Shown: positions 17,024-28,753 of the stretch, piece after piece
Position numbering within the stretch: the first letter of the stretch is position 1
Layout of the letters: each line of letters opens with the position of its first letter
DNA from: Pseudaquabacterium terrae
GTDB taxonomy: Bacteria; Pseudomonadota; Gammaproteobacteria; Burkholderiales; Burkholderiaceae_C
NCBI RefSeq assembly: GCF_013266755.1
Contig: NZ_JABRWJ010000007.1
Span: 124,001 to 188,000 of the forward strand
Direction: 5' to 3'
DNA length: 64,000 nt
Position numbers and translations under genes: made by a program
Notes under the pieces: model-generated
Database searches by the model: none
What the model was told of the DNA's origin: nothing
What the model saw: the letters and a program-made list of their open reading frames with translations, nothing else

Positions 17024-17419
17024 CTAGGCGTCGCGCGCTTGCAGCAGGTCCCAGCGGTTGCCGTAGAGGTCCTCGAAGACGGCGACGGTGCCGTAAGGCT
17101 CGTGCCGGGGCGCTTCGAGAAAGCGCACGCCCGCGGCCTGCATGTGGGCATGGTCGGCGGCGAAGTCGGCGCTGTGCAGGAACAGGCCAACGCGGCCGGC
17201 CCATTGGCGGCCGATCGCCGCCTGCTGCTCGGGCGTCGCGGCGCGAGCCAGCAGCAGCGCGGCGCCTTCGGCCCCGGCGGTTGCGCGCGGGCGCACGATC
17301 ACCCAGCGCTTGTCGCCCATCGGCGTGTCCTCGACCAGCTCGAAGCGCAGCGCCGCCGTGAAGAAGCGGATCGCCTCGTCGTACTCGCGCACCAGCAGCG
17401 CGACGGCCGCCAGCGTCAT
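17024..17419 (-). CDS. VOC (glyoxalase/bleomycin-resistance fold) family protein
   Basis: A 131-residue vicinal-oxygen-chelate protein made of two beta-alpha-beta-beta-beta units. Typical VOC text includes VREYDEAIRFFTAALRFEL at the first unit and GTVAVFEDLYGNRWDLLQ at the C-terminus, with the metal-ligand Glu in FEDLYGN. Its start overlaps the stop of the GT9 gene by four bases (ATGA), so the two are translationally coupled. Members range from isomerases to dioxygenases and resistance proteins, so no substrate can be given. Confidence 0.85.
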   Translation of the reverse strand: MTLAAVALLVREYDEAIRFFTAALRFELVEDTPMGDKRWVIVRPRATAGAEGAALLLARAATPEQQAAIGRQWAGRVGLFLHSADFAADHAHMQAAGVRFLEAPRHEPYGTVAVFEDLYGNRWDLLQARDA

Positions 17420-18534
17420 GCCGTGGCTTCCTCACGCTGCAGCGCATGCCACGCCGCCAGCACCTGAGCGGGTTCGATGTCCATCACCTTCGCGTCCGGC
17501 GACGGCTCGCACGGGCCGAGCGCGATCACGCGACCGCTGGCCGAGCGTGGCTTCCAGCGCTTCCAGCCGGCCTGGCCATAGAGGACGACCAGCGGGCAGT
17601 CCATGGCGCCCGCCACGTGCGCCGGGCCGGTGTCGACGGAGATCATGCCGACCGCGCGCGCGGCCAGGCCGGCCAGCCGTTGCAGCGTCAACTGGTGCGC
17701 CGCGCCGTTGATCACCAGGCCCTGCGACGCCGGCACCGCGGCCGCATCGACGATCGCCTGCGCCAGCCCCGCCTCGCGCGCCGAGCCGCAGACCAGCACC
17801 GCCGCGTCGGGCAGCTCGGCCAGCACGCCGCGGATCACCGTCGCCCAGCGTTGCGCGGGCCAGTGCTTGTCGTGCGTTCCGGTGCCGAGGCGGCCGCGCT
17901 TGTAGGTTTTCTTGTGGCCGGGCTGGACCAGCACCAGCGGCCGCTGCGCCAGGCCCAGGCGCTGCAGCCACTGCCCGGCCTCGTCGTGCCAGGCCGCCGG
18001 CACGACGAGCCGTGGCCGGGGTGGCACCTGCGGCACGCGCGCGGGTCCGGGCACGTCGGCGGCGTCGAGTTGCGCGATCTGCAGCCACCAGTCGGCCCAG
18101 TGGATGCCGTCACCCGGCCAGTGCTGCCAGGCGCGCACGAGGCGGGGCTCCGGGATGCCGGCACGCGCGATGATGCGCTCGCCGTGGACATCGGGATCAC
18201 ACAGGTAGACGGGGCCGCGGTGCGCGCGCAGCCAGCGCACTGCGCTCCAGCGCGAGGGCGTGAGCCAGTGCGGCGACCGGCGGCTGGCGACCAGTCGCAG
18301 CTCCGACAAGGCCGGATCGTGACCGAGCAGCACCGGCGTCCATTCGCCCGACGACAGCAGATGCACCGGCCGGCCATAACGCTCGGCCAGCGCGTTCAGC
18401 AGCACCGTGAGCAGGACCGCATCGCCGACCGCCGGGAAGCGCACGACCACCGGTGCATCGGGATCTGCTGTCTCAGGGTCGTGAAGGTCGCCGAGAGGGC
18501 GTGGCGCTGCCATGCCGCGCGAGCGTACCAGCAC
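17416..18534 (-). CDS. glycosyltransferase family 9 (heptosyltransferase-like)
   Basis: A GT-B glycosyltransferase of up to 372 residues. The N-terminal segment VVVRFPAVGDAVLLTVLLNAL is the heptosyltransferase opening strand and helix. The C-terminal nucleotide-sugar part has LVLVQPGHKKTYKRGR, VLVCGSAREAGL and the hallmark ISVDTGPAHVAGAM. The GTG at 18534 or the ATG at 18513 could start it. Family members add heptose or related sugars to lipopolysaccharide core at the inner-membrane face. No other LPS-core gene is nearby, so the acceptor is unknown. Confidence 0.85.
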   Translation of the reverse strand: MLVRSRGMAAPRPLGDLHDPETADPDAPVVVRFPAVGDAVLLTVLLNALAERYGRPVHLLSSGEWTPVLLGHDPALSELRLVASRRSPHWLTPSRWSAVRWLRAHRGPVYLCDPDVHGERIIARAGIPEPRLVRAWQHWPGDGIHWADWWLQIAQLDAADVPGPARVPQVPPRPRLVVPAAWHDEAGQWLQRLGLAQRPLVLVQPGHKKTYKRGRLGTGTHDKHWPAQRWATVIRGVLAELPDAAVLVCGSAREAGLAQAIVDAAAVPASQGLVINGAAHQLTLQRLAGLAARAVGMISVDTGPAHVAGAMDCPLVVLYGQAGWKRWKPRSASGRVIALGPCEPSPDAKVMDIEPAQVLAAWHALQREEATA

Positions 18535-18543
18535 GGCGAACGC

Positions 18544-19442
18544 TCAGGCGACGGAAAGGCGGCGCTGGCGCAGCGCGAAGGCCTCGTTGGCCAGCAGCGC
18601 GCCGATGACCAGCGCGCCGCCGGACAAGGCCGTCGGCCCCGGAGCCTCGCCGGCGCCGACCCAGGCCAGCAGCACGCCGAAGATTACCTCGAGCAGCGCG
18701 ATCAGCGAGATCTCCGGCGCCGGCAGCACGCGGGCGATGCGCACGGCGATCAGGCACGGGATCGCCAGTTGCACGACGCCGAGCAGGCCGAGCAGCGACA
18801 GGTCGTGTGCCGATGCCGACAGCGGCCAGGCCAACGGCAGCGTGACCGCCGCCGACAGCAGCGCGCCGATCAGCACCGCCGGCAGCATGTCGGGCTCCTC
18901 GACACTGGGATCGCGTTGATGCTTCTGGTGGATGTACTGCAGCAGCGTCCAGTTCGTCGCGCCCGCCAACGGCACGCCCAGCGCGACCAGGATGCCGGTG
19001 AGCGACGAGCCGCCCTCGACCGCCTGGCGGCCGAACATCCATGCGATGCCCAGGCCCGCGACGCCGATCGCGCCCCAAGTGCGCGCCGGCAGCCGGTGGT
19101 TCAGGAAGACGCGCGAGAACAGCGCGGTGACCAGCGGCGCGATCGACATCGTCACCAGCACCGTGGCGACAGTCGTCAGCGTGATCGCCACCATGAAGTT
19201 GGTGTACATCACCGCCCAGCACAGCCCCGAGGCCCATAACGGCCAACGGGCGCGGGCGATGCCGCGCCACAAGGCCGGGCCGCGCATCAAGCTCAATGCG
19301 ACGATCAAGGCCAGCGCATTGAACAGGCTGCGCCAGAACGTCACCTCGAAGCTGCGCGCCGAGTCGAGGTGCCGGGTCACGACGCCGGCGATGCTCCACA
19401 TCAGCGTCACCAGCACCATCAGCGAGACGGCGCGGCTATGGG

Positions 19443-19446
<4 letters not shown>
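18544..19446 (-). CDS. EamA/DMT family transporter
   Basis: A 300-residue inner-membrane protein with about ten helices in two EamA repeats, beginning SLMVLVTLMWSIAGVVTRHL. Repeat one ends in WGAIGVAGLGIAWMF and repeat two in TALSGGALVIGALLANEA. The stop is nine bases before the GT9 gene. Its start overlaps the typA stop by four bases (ATGA), which places it at the end of the typA transcript. The exported compound is unknown. It is not a close copy of the EamA gene at 4558-5484. Confidence 0.82.
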
Positions 19447-21260
<1,814 letters not shown>

Positions 21261-21280
21261 GGTCGTCTTTCGGGGAATTC

Positions 21281-22219
21281 TCAGGCCGTCTGCAGCAGCG
21301 CCTGCACTTCAGGCGGGCTCAGCAGGCGGTCGGCGATCAGCTCGCCGGCGGTGATGTGGGCGCTGCCGAGGAAGGCGCCGGGTTCGGGGCCATACACGCG
21401 TATTTCGGGCGCATCGGCATGCTGCACGCGGCGGCGCAGCCCGGAGAGGAAACGGCCGGCTTCGCCGCCGTCGAGCTGCAAGCTCGGCCAATCGGTGAGC
21501 AGTGCATCGGGCGGCAGCAGGTGCGCTTCGCGCGCGGCTTCGTCCATCGCCTCGAGTTGCTCCAGCGTCAGTGCATCGGCCAGGGTCAATGCCCCGGTGC
21601 CGGTGCGCCTCAGCGCCGCGAGGTGCGCGCCGCAGCCCAGCGCCTCGCCGATGTCTTCGGCGAGGGTGCGGATGTAGGTGCCCTTGCTGCAGCGAACGTC
21701 GATCACCAGCGTCTCATGCTGCCAGTCGACGATGTCGATCGAATGAATCGTGACGCGGCGCGGCGTGCGTTCGACCTCGAGGCCGGCGCGCGCGTATTCG
21801 TAGAGCGCCTTGCCGTCCTTCTTGATCGCCGAGTGCATCGGCGGCACTTGCTCGATCGGACCGGTGAAGCGCGCGCAGGCCGCATCGATCGCTGCGCGGT
21901 CGACGTCCACCGGGCGTTCGTCGACCAGCTCGCCCTCGAGGTCGCCGGTCGACATGCGCTGGCCGAGGCGCAGGGTCGCGCGGTAGGCCTTGTCGGCATC
22001 CAGGCTGACCTGCGAGAACTTGGTCGCCGCGCCGAAGCACAGCGGCAGCAGGCCGGTCGCCAGCGGGTCGAGCGTGCCGGTGTGGCCGGCCTTCTCGGCG
22101 CGCAGCAGCCACTTCGCCTTCTGCAAGGCGTCGTTGCTCGTCCAGCCGAGCGGCTTGTCGAGCAGGAGCACCCCGTGCAAGGCACGGCGCACCTGGCGCT
22201 GGCGCACGGGGCGGTTCAT
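21281..22219 (-). CDS. truB: tRNA pseudouridine(55) synthase
   Basis: A 312-residue enzyme that makes pseudouridine 55 in the T loop of tRNAs. [18 protein letters not shown] opens the catalytic domain; [19 protein letters not shown] carries the catalytic Asp at 51; [21 protein letters not shown] and [17 protein letters not shown] are further TruB motifs. The C-terminal part is a PUA-like domain (about 240-305). The gene follows rbfA by four bases, the standard order in this operon. Confidence 0.96.
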   Translation of the reverse strand: MNRPVRQRQVRRALHGVLLLDKPLGWTSNDALQKAKWLLRAEKAGHTGTLDPLATGLLPLCFGAATKFSQVSLDADKAYRATLRLGQRMSTGDLEGELVDERPVDVDRAAIDAACARFTGPIEQVPPMHSAIKKDGKALYEYARAGLEVERTPRRVTIHSIDIVDWQHETLVIDVRCSKGTYIRTLAEDIGEALGCGAHLAALRRTGTGALTLADALTLEQLEAMDEAAREAHLLPPDALLTDWPSLQLDGGEAGRFLSGLRRRVQHADAPEIRVYGPEPGAFLGSAHITAGELIADRLLSPPEVQALLQTA

Positions 22220-22223
22220 CGCT

Positions 22224-22589
22224 TCACTCGTCCTTGGCCCGCGTGGCGTTGGCCTGGCGGATCAGCGCGCTCAGCTCGGCGGCGTGCTCGGTCGTGCGGT
22301 CGAACTGGAAGTGCAGGGTCGGCACGGTGTGGATCTGCAGCCGCTTGAACAGGCCGTTGCGCAGGTACCCGGCGGCCTCGTTCAAGCCCGCTTCGCATTC
22401 GGCCGGGTTGCCGACCAGCAGCGAGAAGTACACCTTGGCATGCGCGTAGTCGGGCGTGACCTCGACGCTGTTCAGCGTGACCATGCCGACGCGTGGATCC
22501 TTCAGCTCGCGGATCAGCTCGGCCAGATCACGCTGGATCTGGTCGGCGACGCGGAAGCTGCGGTTGGGGATGGCTTTCTTGTGACGCAT
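22224..22589 (-). CDS. rbfA: 30S ribosome-binding factor A
   Basis: A 121-residue KH-fold protein that binds the 30S subunit and helps mature the 16S rRNA 5' end. It starts [19 protein letters not shown] and contains [32 protein letters not shown], the conserved centre of RbfA. The minus-strand bases CAGGAGCACCCC precede its ATG. A strong hairpin (22620-22650) lies between infB and this gene, so its expression may be partly uncoupled from infB. Confidence 0.95.
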   Translation of the reverse strand: MRHKKAIPNRSFRVADQIQRDLAELIRELKDPRVGMVTLNSVEVTPDYAHAKVYFSLLVGNPAECEAGLNEAAGYLRNGLFKRLQIHTVPTLHFQFDRTTEHAAELSALIRQANATRAKDE

Positions 22590-22619
22590 GGGGTGCTCCT
22601 GGCGAGCTCTTCAAGCACA

Positions 22620-22650
22620 AACCCCGCCTTCTTTGTCGGAAGGCGGGGTT
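22620..22650 (-). terminator. hairpin between infB and rbfA, possible intrinsic terminator or attenuator
   Basis: Read on the minus strand, AACCCCGCCTT and AAGGCGGGGTT form a perfect 11-bp stem around a 9-base loop, beginning 22 bases after the infB stop. TTTGTGCTTG follows, a modest U-rich tail. Because rbfA and truB lie downstream on the same strand it may give partial termination, or serve as an RNase site or 3'-end stabiliser. Confidence 0.65.
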
Positions 22651-22672
22651 CGTGGTCGAGCCGGATTCCGCC

Positions 22673-25585
22673 TTACAAGGTTCTGGCGACTTCCTTGACC
22701 TCGAAGAACTCGAGCTGGTCGCCCTCGGCGATGTCGTTGTAGTTCTTCAGCTTGATACCGCACTCGAAGCCTTCGTTGACCTCGCGCACGTCGTCCTTCA
22801 TCCGCTTGAGCGAATCGATCTCGCCGGTGTAGATCACCACGTGGTCGCGCAGCAGGCGGAAGCGCGCGTTGCGGCGCACCACCCCGGCGGTGACCATGCA
22901 GCCGGCGACGGTGCCGATCTTCGATGCCACGAAGACGGTGCGGATCTCGGCCGCGCCGATGACCTCTTCGCGCTGCTCCGGCGCCAGCATGCCGGACATC
23001 GCCGCCTTCACCTCGTCGACCGCGTCGTAGATGATGTTGTAGTAGCGCAGGTCGACGTCGTTGCCCTCGGCCAGCTTGCGCGCGCCGGCGTCGGCGCGCA
23101 CGTTGAAGCCGATGATGACGGCCTTCGACGCGATCGCCAGGTTGACATCGCTCTCGCTGATGCCGCCGACCGCCGCGTGCACGATCTGCACCTTGACCTC
23201 GTCGGTCGACAGCTTGACCAGCGACTGCGACAGCGCTTCCTGCGAGCCCTGCACGTCGGCCTTGATGATCAGCGCCAGCGTCTGTGCCTGGCCCTCGCCC
23301 ATGTTGTCGAACATGTTCTCGAGCTTGGCGGCCTGGCGCTTGTTCAGCGTCACTTCGCGGTACTTGCCCTGGCGGAAGGTGGCCACCTCGCGGGCGCGGC
23401 GCTCGTCGGTCAACACCATGAACTCGTCACCGGCCTGCGGCACTTCGGTGAGACCTTGAATCTCCACCGGAATCGACGGCCCGGCTTCCTGGATCGTCTT
23501 GCCGTCCTCGTCGAGCATCGCGCGCACGCGGCCGTAGCTCGAGCCCGCCAGCACGACGTCGCCGCGCTTGAGCGTGCCCGACTGCACCAGCACCGTCGCG
23601 ACCGGGCCGCGGCCCTTGTCGAGCTTGGCTTCGATCACCAGGCCCTTGGCGGGGGCGGTGGTCGGCGCGGTCAGCTCCAGCACCTCGGCCTGCAGCAGCA
23701 CCTGCTCGAGCAGATCGTCGACGCCCTGGCCGGTCTTGGCCGACACGGCCACGAACGGCGAGTCGCCGCCGAAGTCTTCCGGCACCACCTGCTCGGCGAC
23801 CAGCTCGCCCTTCAGGCGCTCGACGTTCGCTTCCGGCTTGTCGATCTTGTTCATCGCCACGACGATCGGCACCTTGGCCGACTTCGCGTGGTGGATGGCT
23901 TCCTTCGTCTGCGGCATCACGCCGTCGTCGGCCGCGACCACCAGGATCACGATGTCGGTGGCGTTGGCGCCGCGGGCACGCATCGCCGTGAACGCAGCGT
24001 GGCCCGGCGTATCGAGGAAAGTGATCGTCCCGCGCGGCGTCTCGACGTGGTAGGCGCCGATGTGCTGCGTGATGCCGCCCGCTTCGCCGGCGGCGACGCG
24101 GGTGCGGCGGATGTAGTCCAGCAGCGAGGTCTTGCCGTGGTCGACGTGACCCATGATCGTGACCACCGGCGCGCGCGGCATCAGCTCGGCCTGCGTCGTG
24201 GCATGTTCTTCCTCGAGGAAGGCTTCCGGGTCGTCCAGCTTCGCAGCCAGCGCCTTGTGGCCCATTTCCTCGACGACGATCATCGCCGTCTCCTGGTCGA
24301 GCTGCTGGTTGATCGTGACCATCTGGCCGAGCTTCATCAACTGCTTGATGACCTCGCTGGCCTTGACCGACATCTTGTGCGCGAGATCGGCGACGCTGAT
24401 CGTCTCGGGGATATGAACCTCCTGGATGACCGGTTCGCTCGGCGCGCTGAACGCCGGCGAATCGTCGCCGCGGTCGCCACGGCGTCCGCCGCGCGGCGCG
24501 CGCCAACCGGCACGGCCGGCACCGGAATCGCTGCGGCCCTTCAAGGCGGCACGCTTCTTCGCCGCATCGTCGGCCCAGCTCGACGACAGCTTCTCGGACT
24601 TGACCGACTTCTTGTCGCCCGGCTTCGCGGCACCCGGTGCGGCTGGCGTCGCGCCCGGCGCGCCCTTCGGTTTGTGGATCGTGCCGGTGATGGCTTCCTT
24701 GGCCGCCGCCGGCTTGGCTTCTTCCGGCTTCTTGGCGGTCAGCACCTTCTTCGGCGCGTTCATCATCGCGCGGATCGCGGCGGCCTCGGACTCGGCGGCC
24801 TTGCGGCGCTTGTCGAGGTCGGCGATGCGCTGCTTCTCGATCGCCTCGTCGGTGCCGGCCTTGACGACGCGCAGGCCGGGCTTCGGCGGCTCGGGAGCCG
24901 GCGCCGGTGCCGGCGTTGCCGGCTTGGCGGCGGCCGGCGCAGGCGCGGGTGCTGCCTTCTCGGCGACCGGTGCCGGCTTGGCCTTGTCGGCCCCGGCCGG
25001 CGTGGCGGCCTTCTCGATCGCCGCCGCGGCGGCGGCCTCGGCAGCCTTGGCAGCAGCAGCTTCCGCGGCTTCGCGCGCCGCGGCTTCGGCGGCGGCCTTG
25101 GCCGCGGCTTCGGCAGCCTCGCGGGCCTGGCGTTCTTCTTCCTCGCGGCGGGCCTGAGCTTCGGCGAGCTCCTCGGCCTGGCGGCGCAGCGCCTCGGCCT
25201 GCGCGTTCGCTTCATCCTCGCGGCGCTGCAGCTCGGCGTCCTCGGCCGACGCTGCGCCCGGCGCGTCGGGCACCCCCGGCATTTCGTCGCGCTTGACGAA
25301 GACACGCTTCTTGCGCACCTCGACCTGGATCGTGCGGGCCTTGCCGGAGGCGTCGGCCTGCTTGATCTCGCTGGTCGACTTGCGCGTCAGCGTGATCTTC
25401 TTGCGGTCGCCGCCGGCAGTGCCGTGGGCGGTGCGCAAGTAGTCGAGCAGACGCTCCTTGTCGGCTTCGGTCAGCGCGTCGTCGGGTGACTTCTTCGCGA
25501 CACCGGCAGACTGCAGCTGCTCGAGCAGCGTCCCGGCAGGACGGTTCAGCTCGGCTGCGAACTGGGCGACGGTGGTCACGGCCAT
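22673..25585 (-). CDS. infB: translation initiation factor IF-2
   Basis: A 970-residue GTPase that positions initiator tRNA on the 30S subunit. I chose the ATG at 25585 ([20 protein letters not shown]) because AAGGAAACCCCC precedes it; the in-frame ATG at 25618 has no ribosome site. An N-terminal IF2_N segment is followed by a long Ala/Glu/Lys/Pro-rich linker (about 100-320), a second IF2_N ([19 protein letters not shown]), the G domain ([15 protein letters not shown] about residue 478, [14 protein letters not shown]) and domains II-IV. Large linkers of this kind are usual in Burkholderiales. Confidence 0.97.
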   Translation of the reverse strand: MAVTTVAQFAAELNRPAGTLLEQLQSAGVAKKSPDDALTEADKERLLDYLRTAHGTAGGDRKKITLTRKSTSEIKQADASGKARTIQVEVRKKRVFVKRDEMPGVPDAPGAASAEDAELQRREDEANAQAEALRRQAEELAEAQARREEEERQAREAAEAAAKAAAEAAAREAAEAAAAKAAEAAAAAAIEKAATPAGADKAKPAPVAEKAAPAPAPAAAKPATPAPAPAPEPPKPGLRVVKAGTDEAIEKQRIADLDKRRKAAESEAAAIRAMMNAPKKVLTAKKPEEAKPAAAKEAITGTIHKPKGAPGATPAAPGAAKPGDKKSVKSEKLSSSWADDAAKKRAALKGRSDSGAGRAGWRAPRGGRRGDRGDDSPAFSAPSEPVIQEVHIPETISVADLAHKMSVKASEVIKQLMKLGQMVTINQQLDQETAMIVVEEMGHKALAAKLDDPEAFLEEEHATTQAELMPRAPVVTIMGHVDHGKTSLLDYIRRTRVAAGEAGGITQHIGAYHVETPRGTITFLDTPGHAAFTAMRARGANATDIVILVVAADDGVMPQTKEAIHHAKSAKVPIVVAMNKIDKPEANVERLKGELVAEQVVPEDFGGDSPFVAVSAKTGQGVDDLLEQVLLQAEVLELTAPTTAPAKGLVIEAKLDKGRGPVATVLVQSGTLKRGDVVLAGSSYGRVRAMLDEDGKTIQEAGPSIPVEIQGLTEVPQAGDEFMVLTDERRAREVATFRQGKYREVTLNKRQAAKLENMFDNMGEGQAQTLALIIKADVQGSQEALSQSLVKLSTDEVKVQIVHAAVGGISESDVNLAIASKAVIIGFNVRADAGARKLAEGNDVDLRYYNIIYDAVDEVKAAMSGMLAPEQREEVIGAAEIRTVFVASKIGTVAGCMVTAGVVRRNARFRLLRDHVVIYTGEIDSLKRMKDDVREVNEGFECGIKLKNYNDIAEGDQLEFFEVKEVARTL

Positions 25586-25640
25586 TGGGGGTTTCCTTGC
25601 GTGAACTTCAGTGGTCATCAGGGGCGGTTCAGAGGGCGTA

Positions 25641-27119
25641 TCACGCCGTGAACCAATGCTCCCGTGCCTTCATGATCAGGGCCTTGGCGGCGGCTTCGTC
25701 GATCTGCGTCATCTCGACCAATTCGTCGACCGCCAGGTCGGCCAGGTCGTCGCGGGTGTGCACGCCGCCGTCGGCCAGCTTGCCGATCAGATCGGTCGTC
25801 AGGCCTTCGAGGTCGCGCAGGTCCTGCGACACCTCCTCGACCGACTCCTCGTGCGCGATCTCCATCGTCAACAGCGCATCCTTGGCGCGCGTGCGCAGCT
25901 CGGTGATGGTGTCCTCGTCGAACGACTCCATCTCCAGCATCTCGGTCAGCGGCACGTAGGCCACTTCCTCGAGGCTGGTGAAGCCCTCGGCGATCAGGAT
26001 GTCGGCAACTTCCTCGTCGACGTCGAGCTTGTCGACGAAGAGCTTGCGGATCGAATCGCTCTCGAGCGTCTGCTTGGCCTGCGATTCCTCGGCGGTCATG
26101 ATGTTGATGCGCCAGCCGGTCAGCTCGGACGCCAGGCGCACGTTCTGCCCGCCGCGGCCGATCGCGATCGCCAGGTTTTCCTCGTCGACGACGACGTCCA
26201 TCGCGTGCTTCTCTTCGTCGACGACGATCGACTGCACGTTCGCCGGCGCCAGTGCGCCGATGACGAATTGGGCCGGATCATCCGACCACAAGACGATGTC
26301 GACACGTTCGCCGGCGAGCTCGTTGGTCACCGCGTTGACGCGCGAACCGCGCACGCCGACGCAGGTGCCGATCGGGTCGACGCGCTTGTCGTGCGAGACC
26401 ACGGCGATCTTGGCGCGCGAACCGGAATCCCGGGCGCAGCTCTTGATCTCGAGCAGGCCCTGCTCCATCTCGGGCACTTCCTGCGCGAAGAGCTCCTTCA
26501 TGAAGTCCGGCGACGAGCGCGACAGCATGATCTGCGGACCGCGCGCGGTGGGATCGATGCCGGCGATGTAGGCCCGCACGCGGTCGCCCGTGCGCAGGTT
26601 CTCCTTCGGGATCATCTCGTTGCGCTTCAGGCGCCCTTCGACCCGGCCCGACTCGACGATGATGTCGCCCTTGTCCAGCCGCTTGACGGTGCCGACGAAG
26701 ATCTTGTCGCCGCGCGACAGGAAATCGTTCAGCAGCGTCTCGCGCTCGGCGTCGCGGATCTTCTGCAGGATCACCTGCTTGGCCGCCATCGCGCCGATGC
26801 GACCGATCGGCACCGATTCGATCGGCTCCTCGATGTGGTCGTCGACCTCGATGTCGGAGATCTGCTCCTTGGCCTCGAACAACAGGATTTCGGAGTCGGG
26901 CAGTTGCAGGCCCGCTTCATCCGGCACCACGTGCCAGCGACGGAACGTCTCGTAGTCGCCGGTATCGCGGTCGACCGATACGCGAATGTCCACCTCGCCG
27001 CCGTGCAGCTTCTTCGTGGCTTGCGCGAGTGCCGCTTCGACCGCGCCGAACACGACATCGCGATCCACGCTCTTCTCGCGTGAGATGGCATCGACCAGCA
27101 TCAACATTTCGCGGTTCAT
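25641..27119 (-). CDS. nusA: transcription termination/antitermination factor NusA
   Basis: A 492-residue RNA-polymerase-binding factor. In order it has an N-terminal RNAP-binding domain ([20 protein letters not shown]), an S1 domain (about 135-200), two KH domains ([22 protein letters not shown], then [18 protein letters not shown]) and two C-terminal acidic repeats (about 360-490). It governs pausing, intrinsic termination and antitermination. Its start overlaps the rimP stop by one base. NusA is a candidate effector of the attenuator-like leader upstream of rimP, as autoregulation is known for this operon in E. coli. Confidence 0.97.
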   Translation of the reverse strand: MNREMLMLVDAISREKSVDRDVVFGAVEAALAQATKKLHGGEVDIRVSVDRDTGDYETFRRWHVVPDEAGLQLPDSEILLFEAKEQISDIEVDDHIEEPIESVPIGRIGAMAAKQVILQKIRDAERETLLNDFLSRGDKIFVGTVKRLDKGDIIVESGRVEGRLKRNEMIPKENLRTGDRVRAYIAGIDPTARGPQIMLSRSSPDFMKELFAQEVPEMEQGLLEIKSCARDSGSRAKIAVVSHDKRVDPIGTCVGVRGSRVNAVTNELAGERVDIVLWSDDPAQFVIGALAPANVQSIVVDEEKHAMDVVVDEENLAIAIGRGGQNVRLASELTGWRINIMTAEESQAKQTLESDSIRKLFVDKLDVDEEVADILIAEGFTSLEEVAYVPLTEMLEMESFDEDTITELRTRAKDALLTMEIAHEESVEEVSQDLRDLEGLTTDLIGKLADGGVHTRDDLADLAVDELVEMTQIDEAAAKALIMKAREHWFTA

Positions 27120-27718
27120 CAGTCCTGACCTCCGTCGTTCTCCTGGGGCACGGTTTCCCCGGTGCGGCGACGACCCTTGAAGTCGATCACCGGCACCAGG
27201 CGTGCCTCACGCACTTCGTCGAGTGCAAATTCGAATGCTTGTTCTGCGGGTGCCGCCGCGGCCGCCGGGCCCGCGGCAGCCGCCTTCGCGGCGGCCTTGG
27301 CGGCCGTCTTCGAGAGCGCCTGAGTCGGCAGCACCAGGCACCAGCCGCCGTCGGCGCGTGGCTGCAGCACGCCGCGCCACTTCTTGCGGTTCTGGAACGG
27401 CTGGCGCAACGTCACCTCGACCTCGTTGCCGGCAAAGCGCTCGTAGTCGGCCGGTGTCTTCAGCGGCCGGTCGAGCCCGGGCGACGACACTTCGAGGCGT
27501 TCGTAGTCAACCGCCTCGACCTCCAGCACCAGTTGCAGCTGGCGCGTGACCAGCTCGCAGTCGTCCACCGTGACGACGTCATGGGGCCCGGTTTCGTACG
27601 TTCGCCCGGGCAGCCGGTCGATGGTGACGCGCAGCAGCCCACCCATCGATCGCTCGACGTCGACAACTTCGTAACCCATACCCGTGACGGTGCGCTCCAC
27701 CGTGGCCTGCCAGCTCAT
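27119..27718 (-). CDS. rimP: ribosome maturation factor RimP
   Basis: A 199-residue 30S maturation factor, first gene of the nusA-infB operon. The N-terminal alpha/beta domain (about 1-85: [47 protein letters not shown]) and the SH3-like C-terminal part ([19 protein letters not shown]) are both present. An Ala-rich insert near residues 135-155 is longer than in E. coli. The 5' region holds a good promoter and a terminator-like hairpin about 65-95 bases upstream of the start. Confidence 0.94.
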   Translation of the reverse strand: MSWQATVERTVTGMGYEVVDVERSMGGLLRVTIDRLPGRTYETGPHDVVTVDDCELVTRQLQLVLEVEAVDYERLEVSSPGLDRPLKTPADYERFAGNEVEVTLRQPFQNRKKWRGVLQPRADGGWCLVLPTQALSKTAAKAAAKAAAAGPAAAAAPAEQAFEFALDEVREARLVPVIDFKGRRRTGETVPQENDGGQD

Positions 27719-27771
27719 CGTGTTCGGTTCTGCCCTTTTGGCTCAATGACGCAAATTCAGCAACGAAAAAA

Positions 27772-27826
27772 CGCGGTCGAGCAAAAAAAATGGGCTGGAT
27801 GAATCCGCCCATTCAGCTCAACAGCG
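27772..27826 (-). promoter_or_regulatory. candidate leader attenuator of the rimP-nusA-infB operon
   Basis: On the minus strand AATGGGC..GGAT / ATCC..GCCCATT forms a hairpin (27789-27813) followed by an unbroken run of eight U (27783-27790), a textbook intrinsic terminator. Flanking arms CGCTGTTGAGC (27816-27826) and GCTCGACCGCG (27772-27782) can pair over ten positions with one mismatch, enclosing the terminator and its U run. The element lies between the predicted transcription start (about 27829) and the rimP ATG. Confidence 0.6.
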
Positions 27827-27835
27827 AAAGCGCTA

Positions 27836-27864
27836 ATTGTAGCCCGCGGGAGCTATGCCCACAA
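27836..27864 (-). promoter_or_regulatory. sigma-70-type promoter of the rimP operon
   Basis: On the minus strand TTGTGG (27859-27864) and TACAAT (27836-27841) are separated by exactly 17 bases. Transcription would start near 27829, giving a leader of about 110 bases before the rimP ATG. Confidence 0.6.
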
Positions 27865-27943
27865 GCCTGAGGGTGCGCCGGACACACTGCGTGCGAGAAT
27901 TTCGGGCTTCGCTGAAGACAACCGAACACACAGGACCACCCTC

Positions 27944-28729
27944 ATGGGCTTTCTCGCCGGCAAACGCTTGTTGATCACCGGGATCCTCAACAACCGCTCG
28001 ATCGCCTACGGCATCGCCCGGGCGTGCCACCGCGAGGGCGCCGAACTGGCCTTCAGCTACCAGGGCGAGCGCTTCAAGGACCGGATCACCGAGTTCGCCG
28101 CCGAGTTCGGCTCCGATCGCGTCTTCGAGTGCGACGTCGCCGACGACGCACAGATCGAGCGCCTGTTCGCCCAGCTCGGCGAGCGCTGGGACGCATTCGA
28201 CGGCTTCGTGCACGCGATCGCCTTCGCGCCGCGCGAGGCGATCGCCGGCGATTTCCTCGAGGGCTTCAGCCGCGAGGGCTTCCGCATCGCGCACGACATC
28301 TCGGCCTACAGCTTCCCGGCGATGGCCAAGGCGGCGGCACCGCGCTTGCGCCCCGGCGGCGCGCTGCTGACGCTGAGCTACCTGGGCGCCGCGCGCTACG
28401 TGCCGAACTACAACACGATGGGCCTGGCCAAGGCGTCGCTGGAGGCCAGCGTGCGCTTCCTCGCGCACAGCCTCGGTGCCAAGGGCGTGCGCGTCAACGC
28501 GATCTCGGCCGGCCCGATCAAGACGCTGGCCGCCTCCGGCATCAAGGACTTCGGCAAGCTGCTGAACGAGTTCGCCAATACCACGCCGATCCGCCGCACG
28601 ATCACCATCGACGACGTCGGCAATGCCGCGGCCTTCCTGCTGTCGGACCTGGCCGGCGGCATCAGCGCCGAGACGCTCTACGTCGACGGCGGCTTCAGCC
28701 AGGTCGCCGCCACGGGCAGCGAAGGCTGA
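27944..28729 (+). CDS. fabI: enoyl-[acyl-carrier-protein] reductase (NADH)
   Basis: A 261-residue short-chain-dehydrogenase-fold enzyme that performs the last reduction of each fatty-acid elongation cycle, the target of triclosan-type inhibitors. The FabI-specific N-terminus [19 protein letters not shown] binds NAD(H). The catalytic pattern is Tyr146, Tyr156 and Lys163 in [19 protein letters not shown]. The C-terminus [10 protein letters not shown] is typical. The ATG follows CACAGGACCACC. It is transcribed divergently from the rimP operon and converges on the decarboxylase gene. Confidence 0.96.
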   Translation: MGFLAGKRLLITGILNNRSIAYGIARACHREGAELAFSYQGERFKDRITEFAAEFGSDRVFECDVADDAQIERLFAQLGERWDAFDGFVHAIAFAPREAIAGDFLEGFSREGFRIAHDISAYSFPAMAKAAAPRLRPGGALLTLSYLGAARYVPNYNTMGLAKASLEASVRFLAHSLGAKGVRVNAISAGPIKTLAASGIKDFGKLLNEFANTTPIRRTITIDDVGNAAAFLLSDLAGGISAETLYVDGGFSQVAATGSEG

Positions 28730-28753
28730 CCGGTCGCGGCGGGCGCGGCGGGC

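Noticed and set aside
22493-25489. 998-residue open frame on the plus strand opposite infB
   Set aside because: It is antisense to the clearly identified infB and is rich in His/Arg/Leu/Asp as expected from the complement of high-GC codons; no domain is seen.
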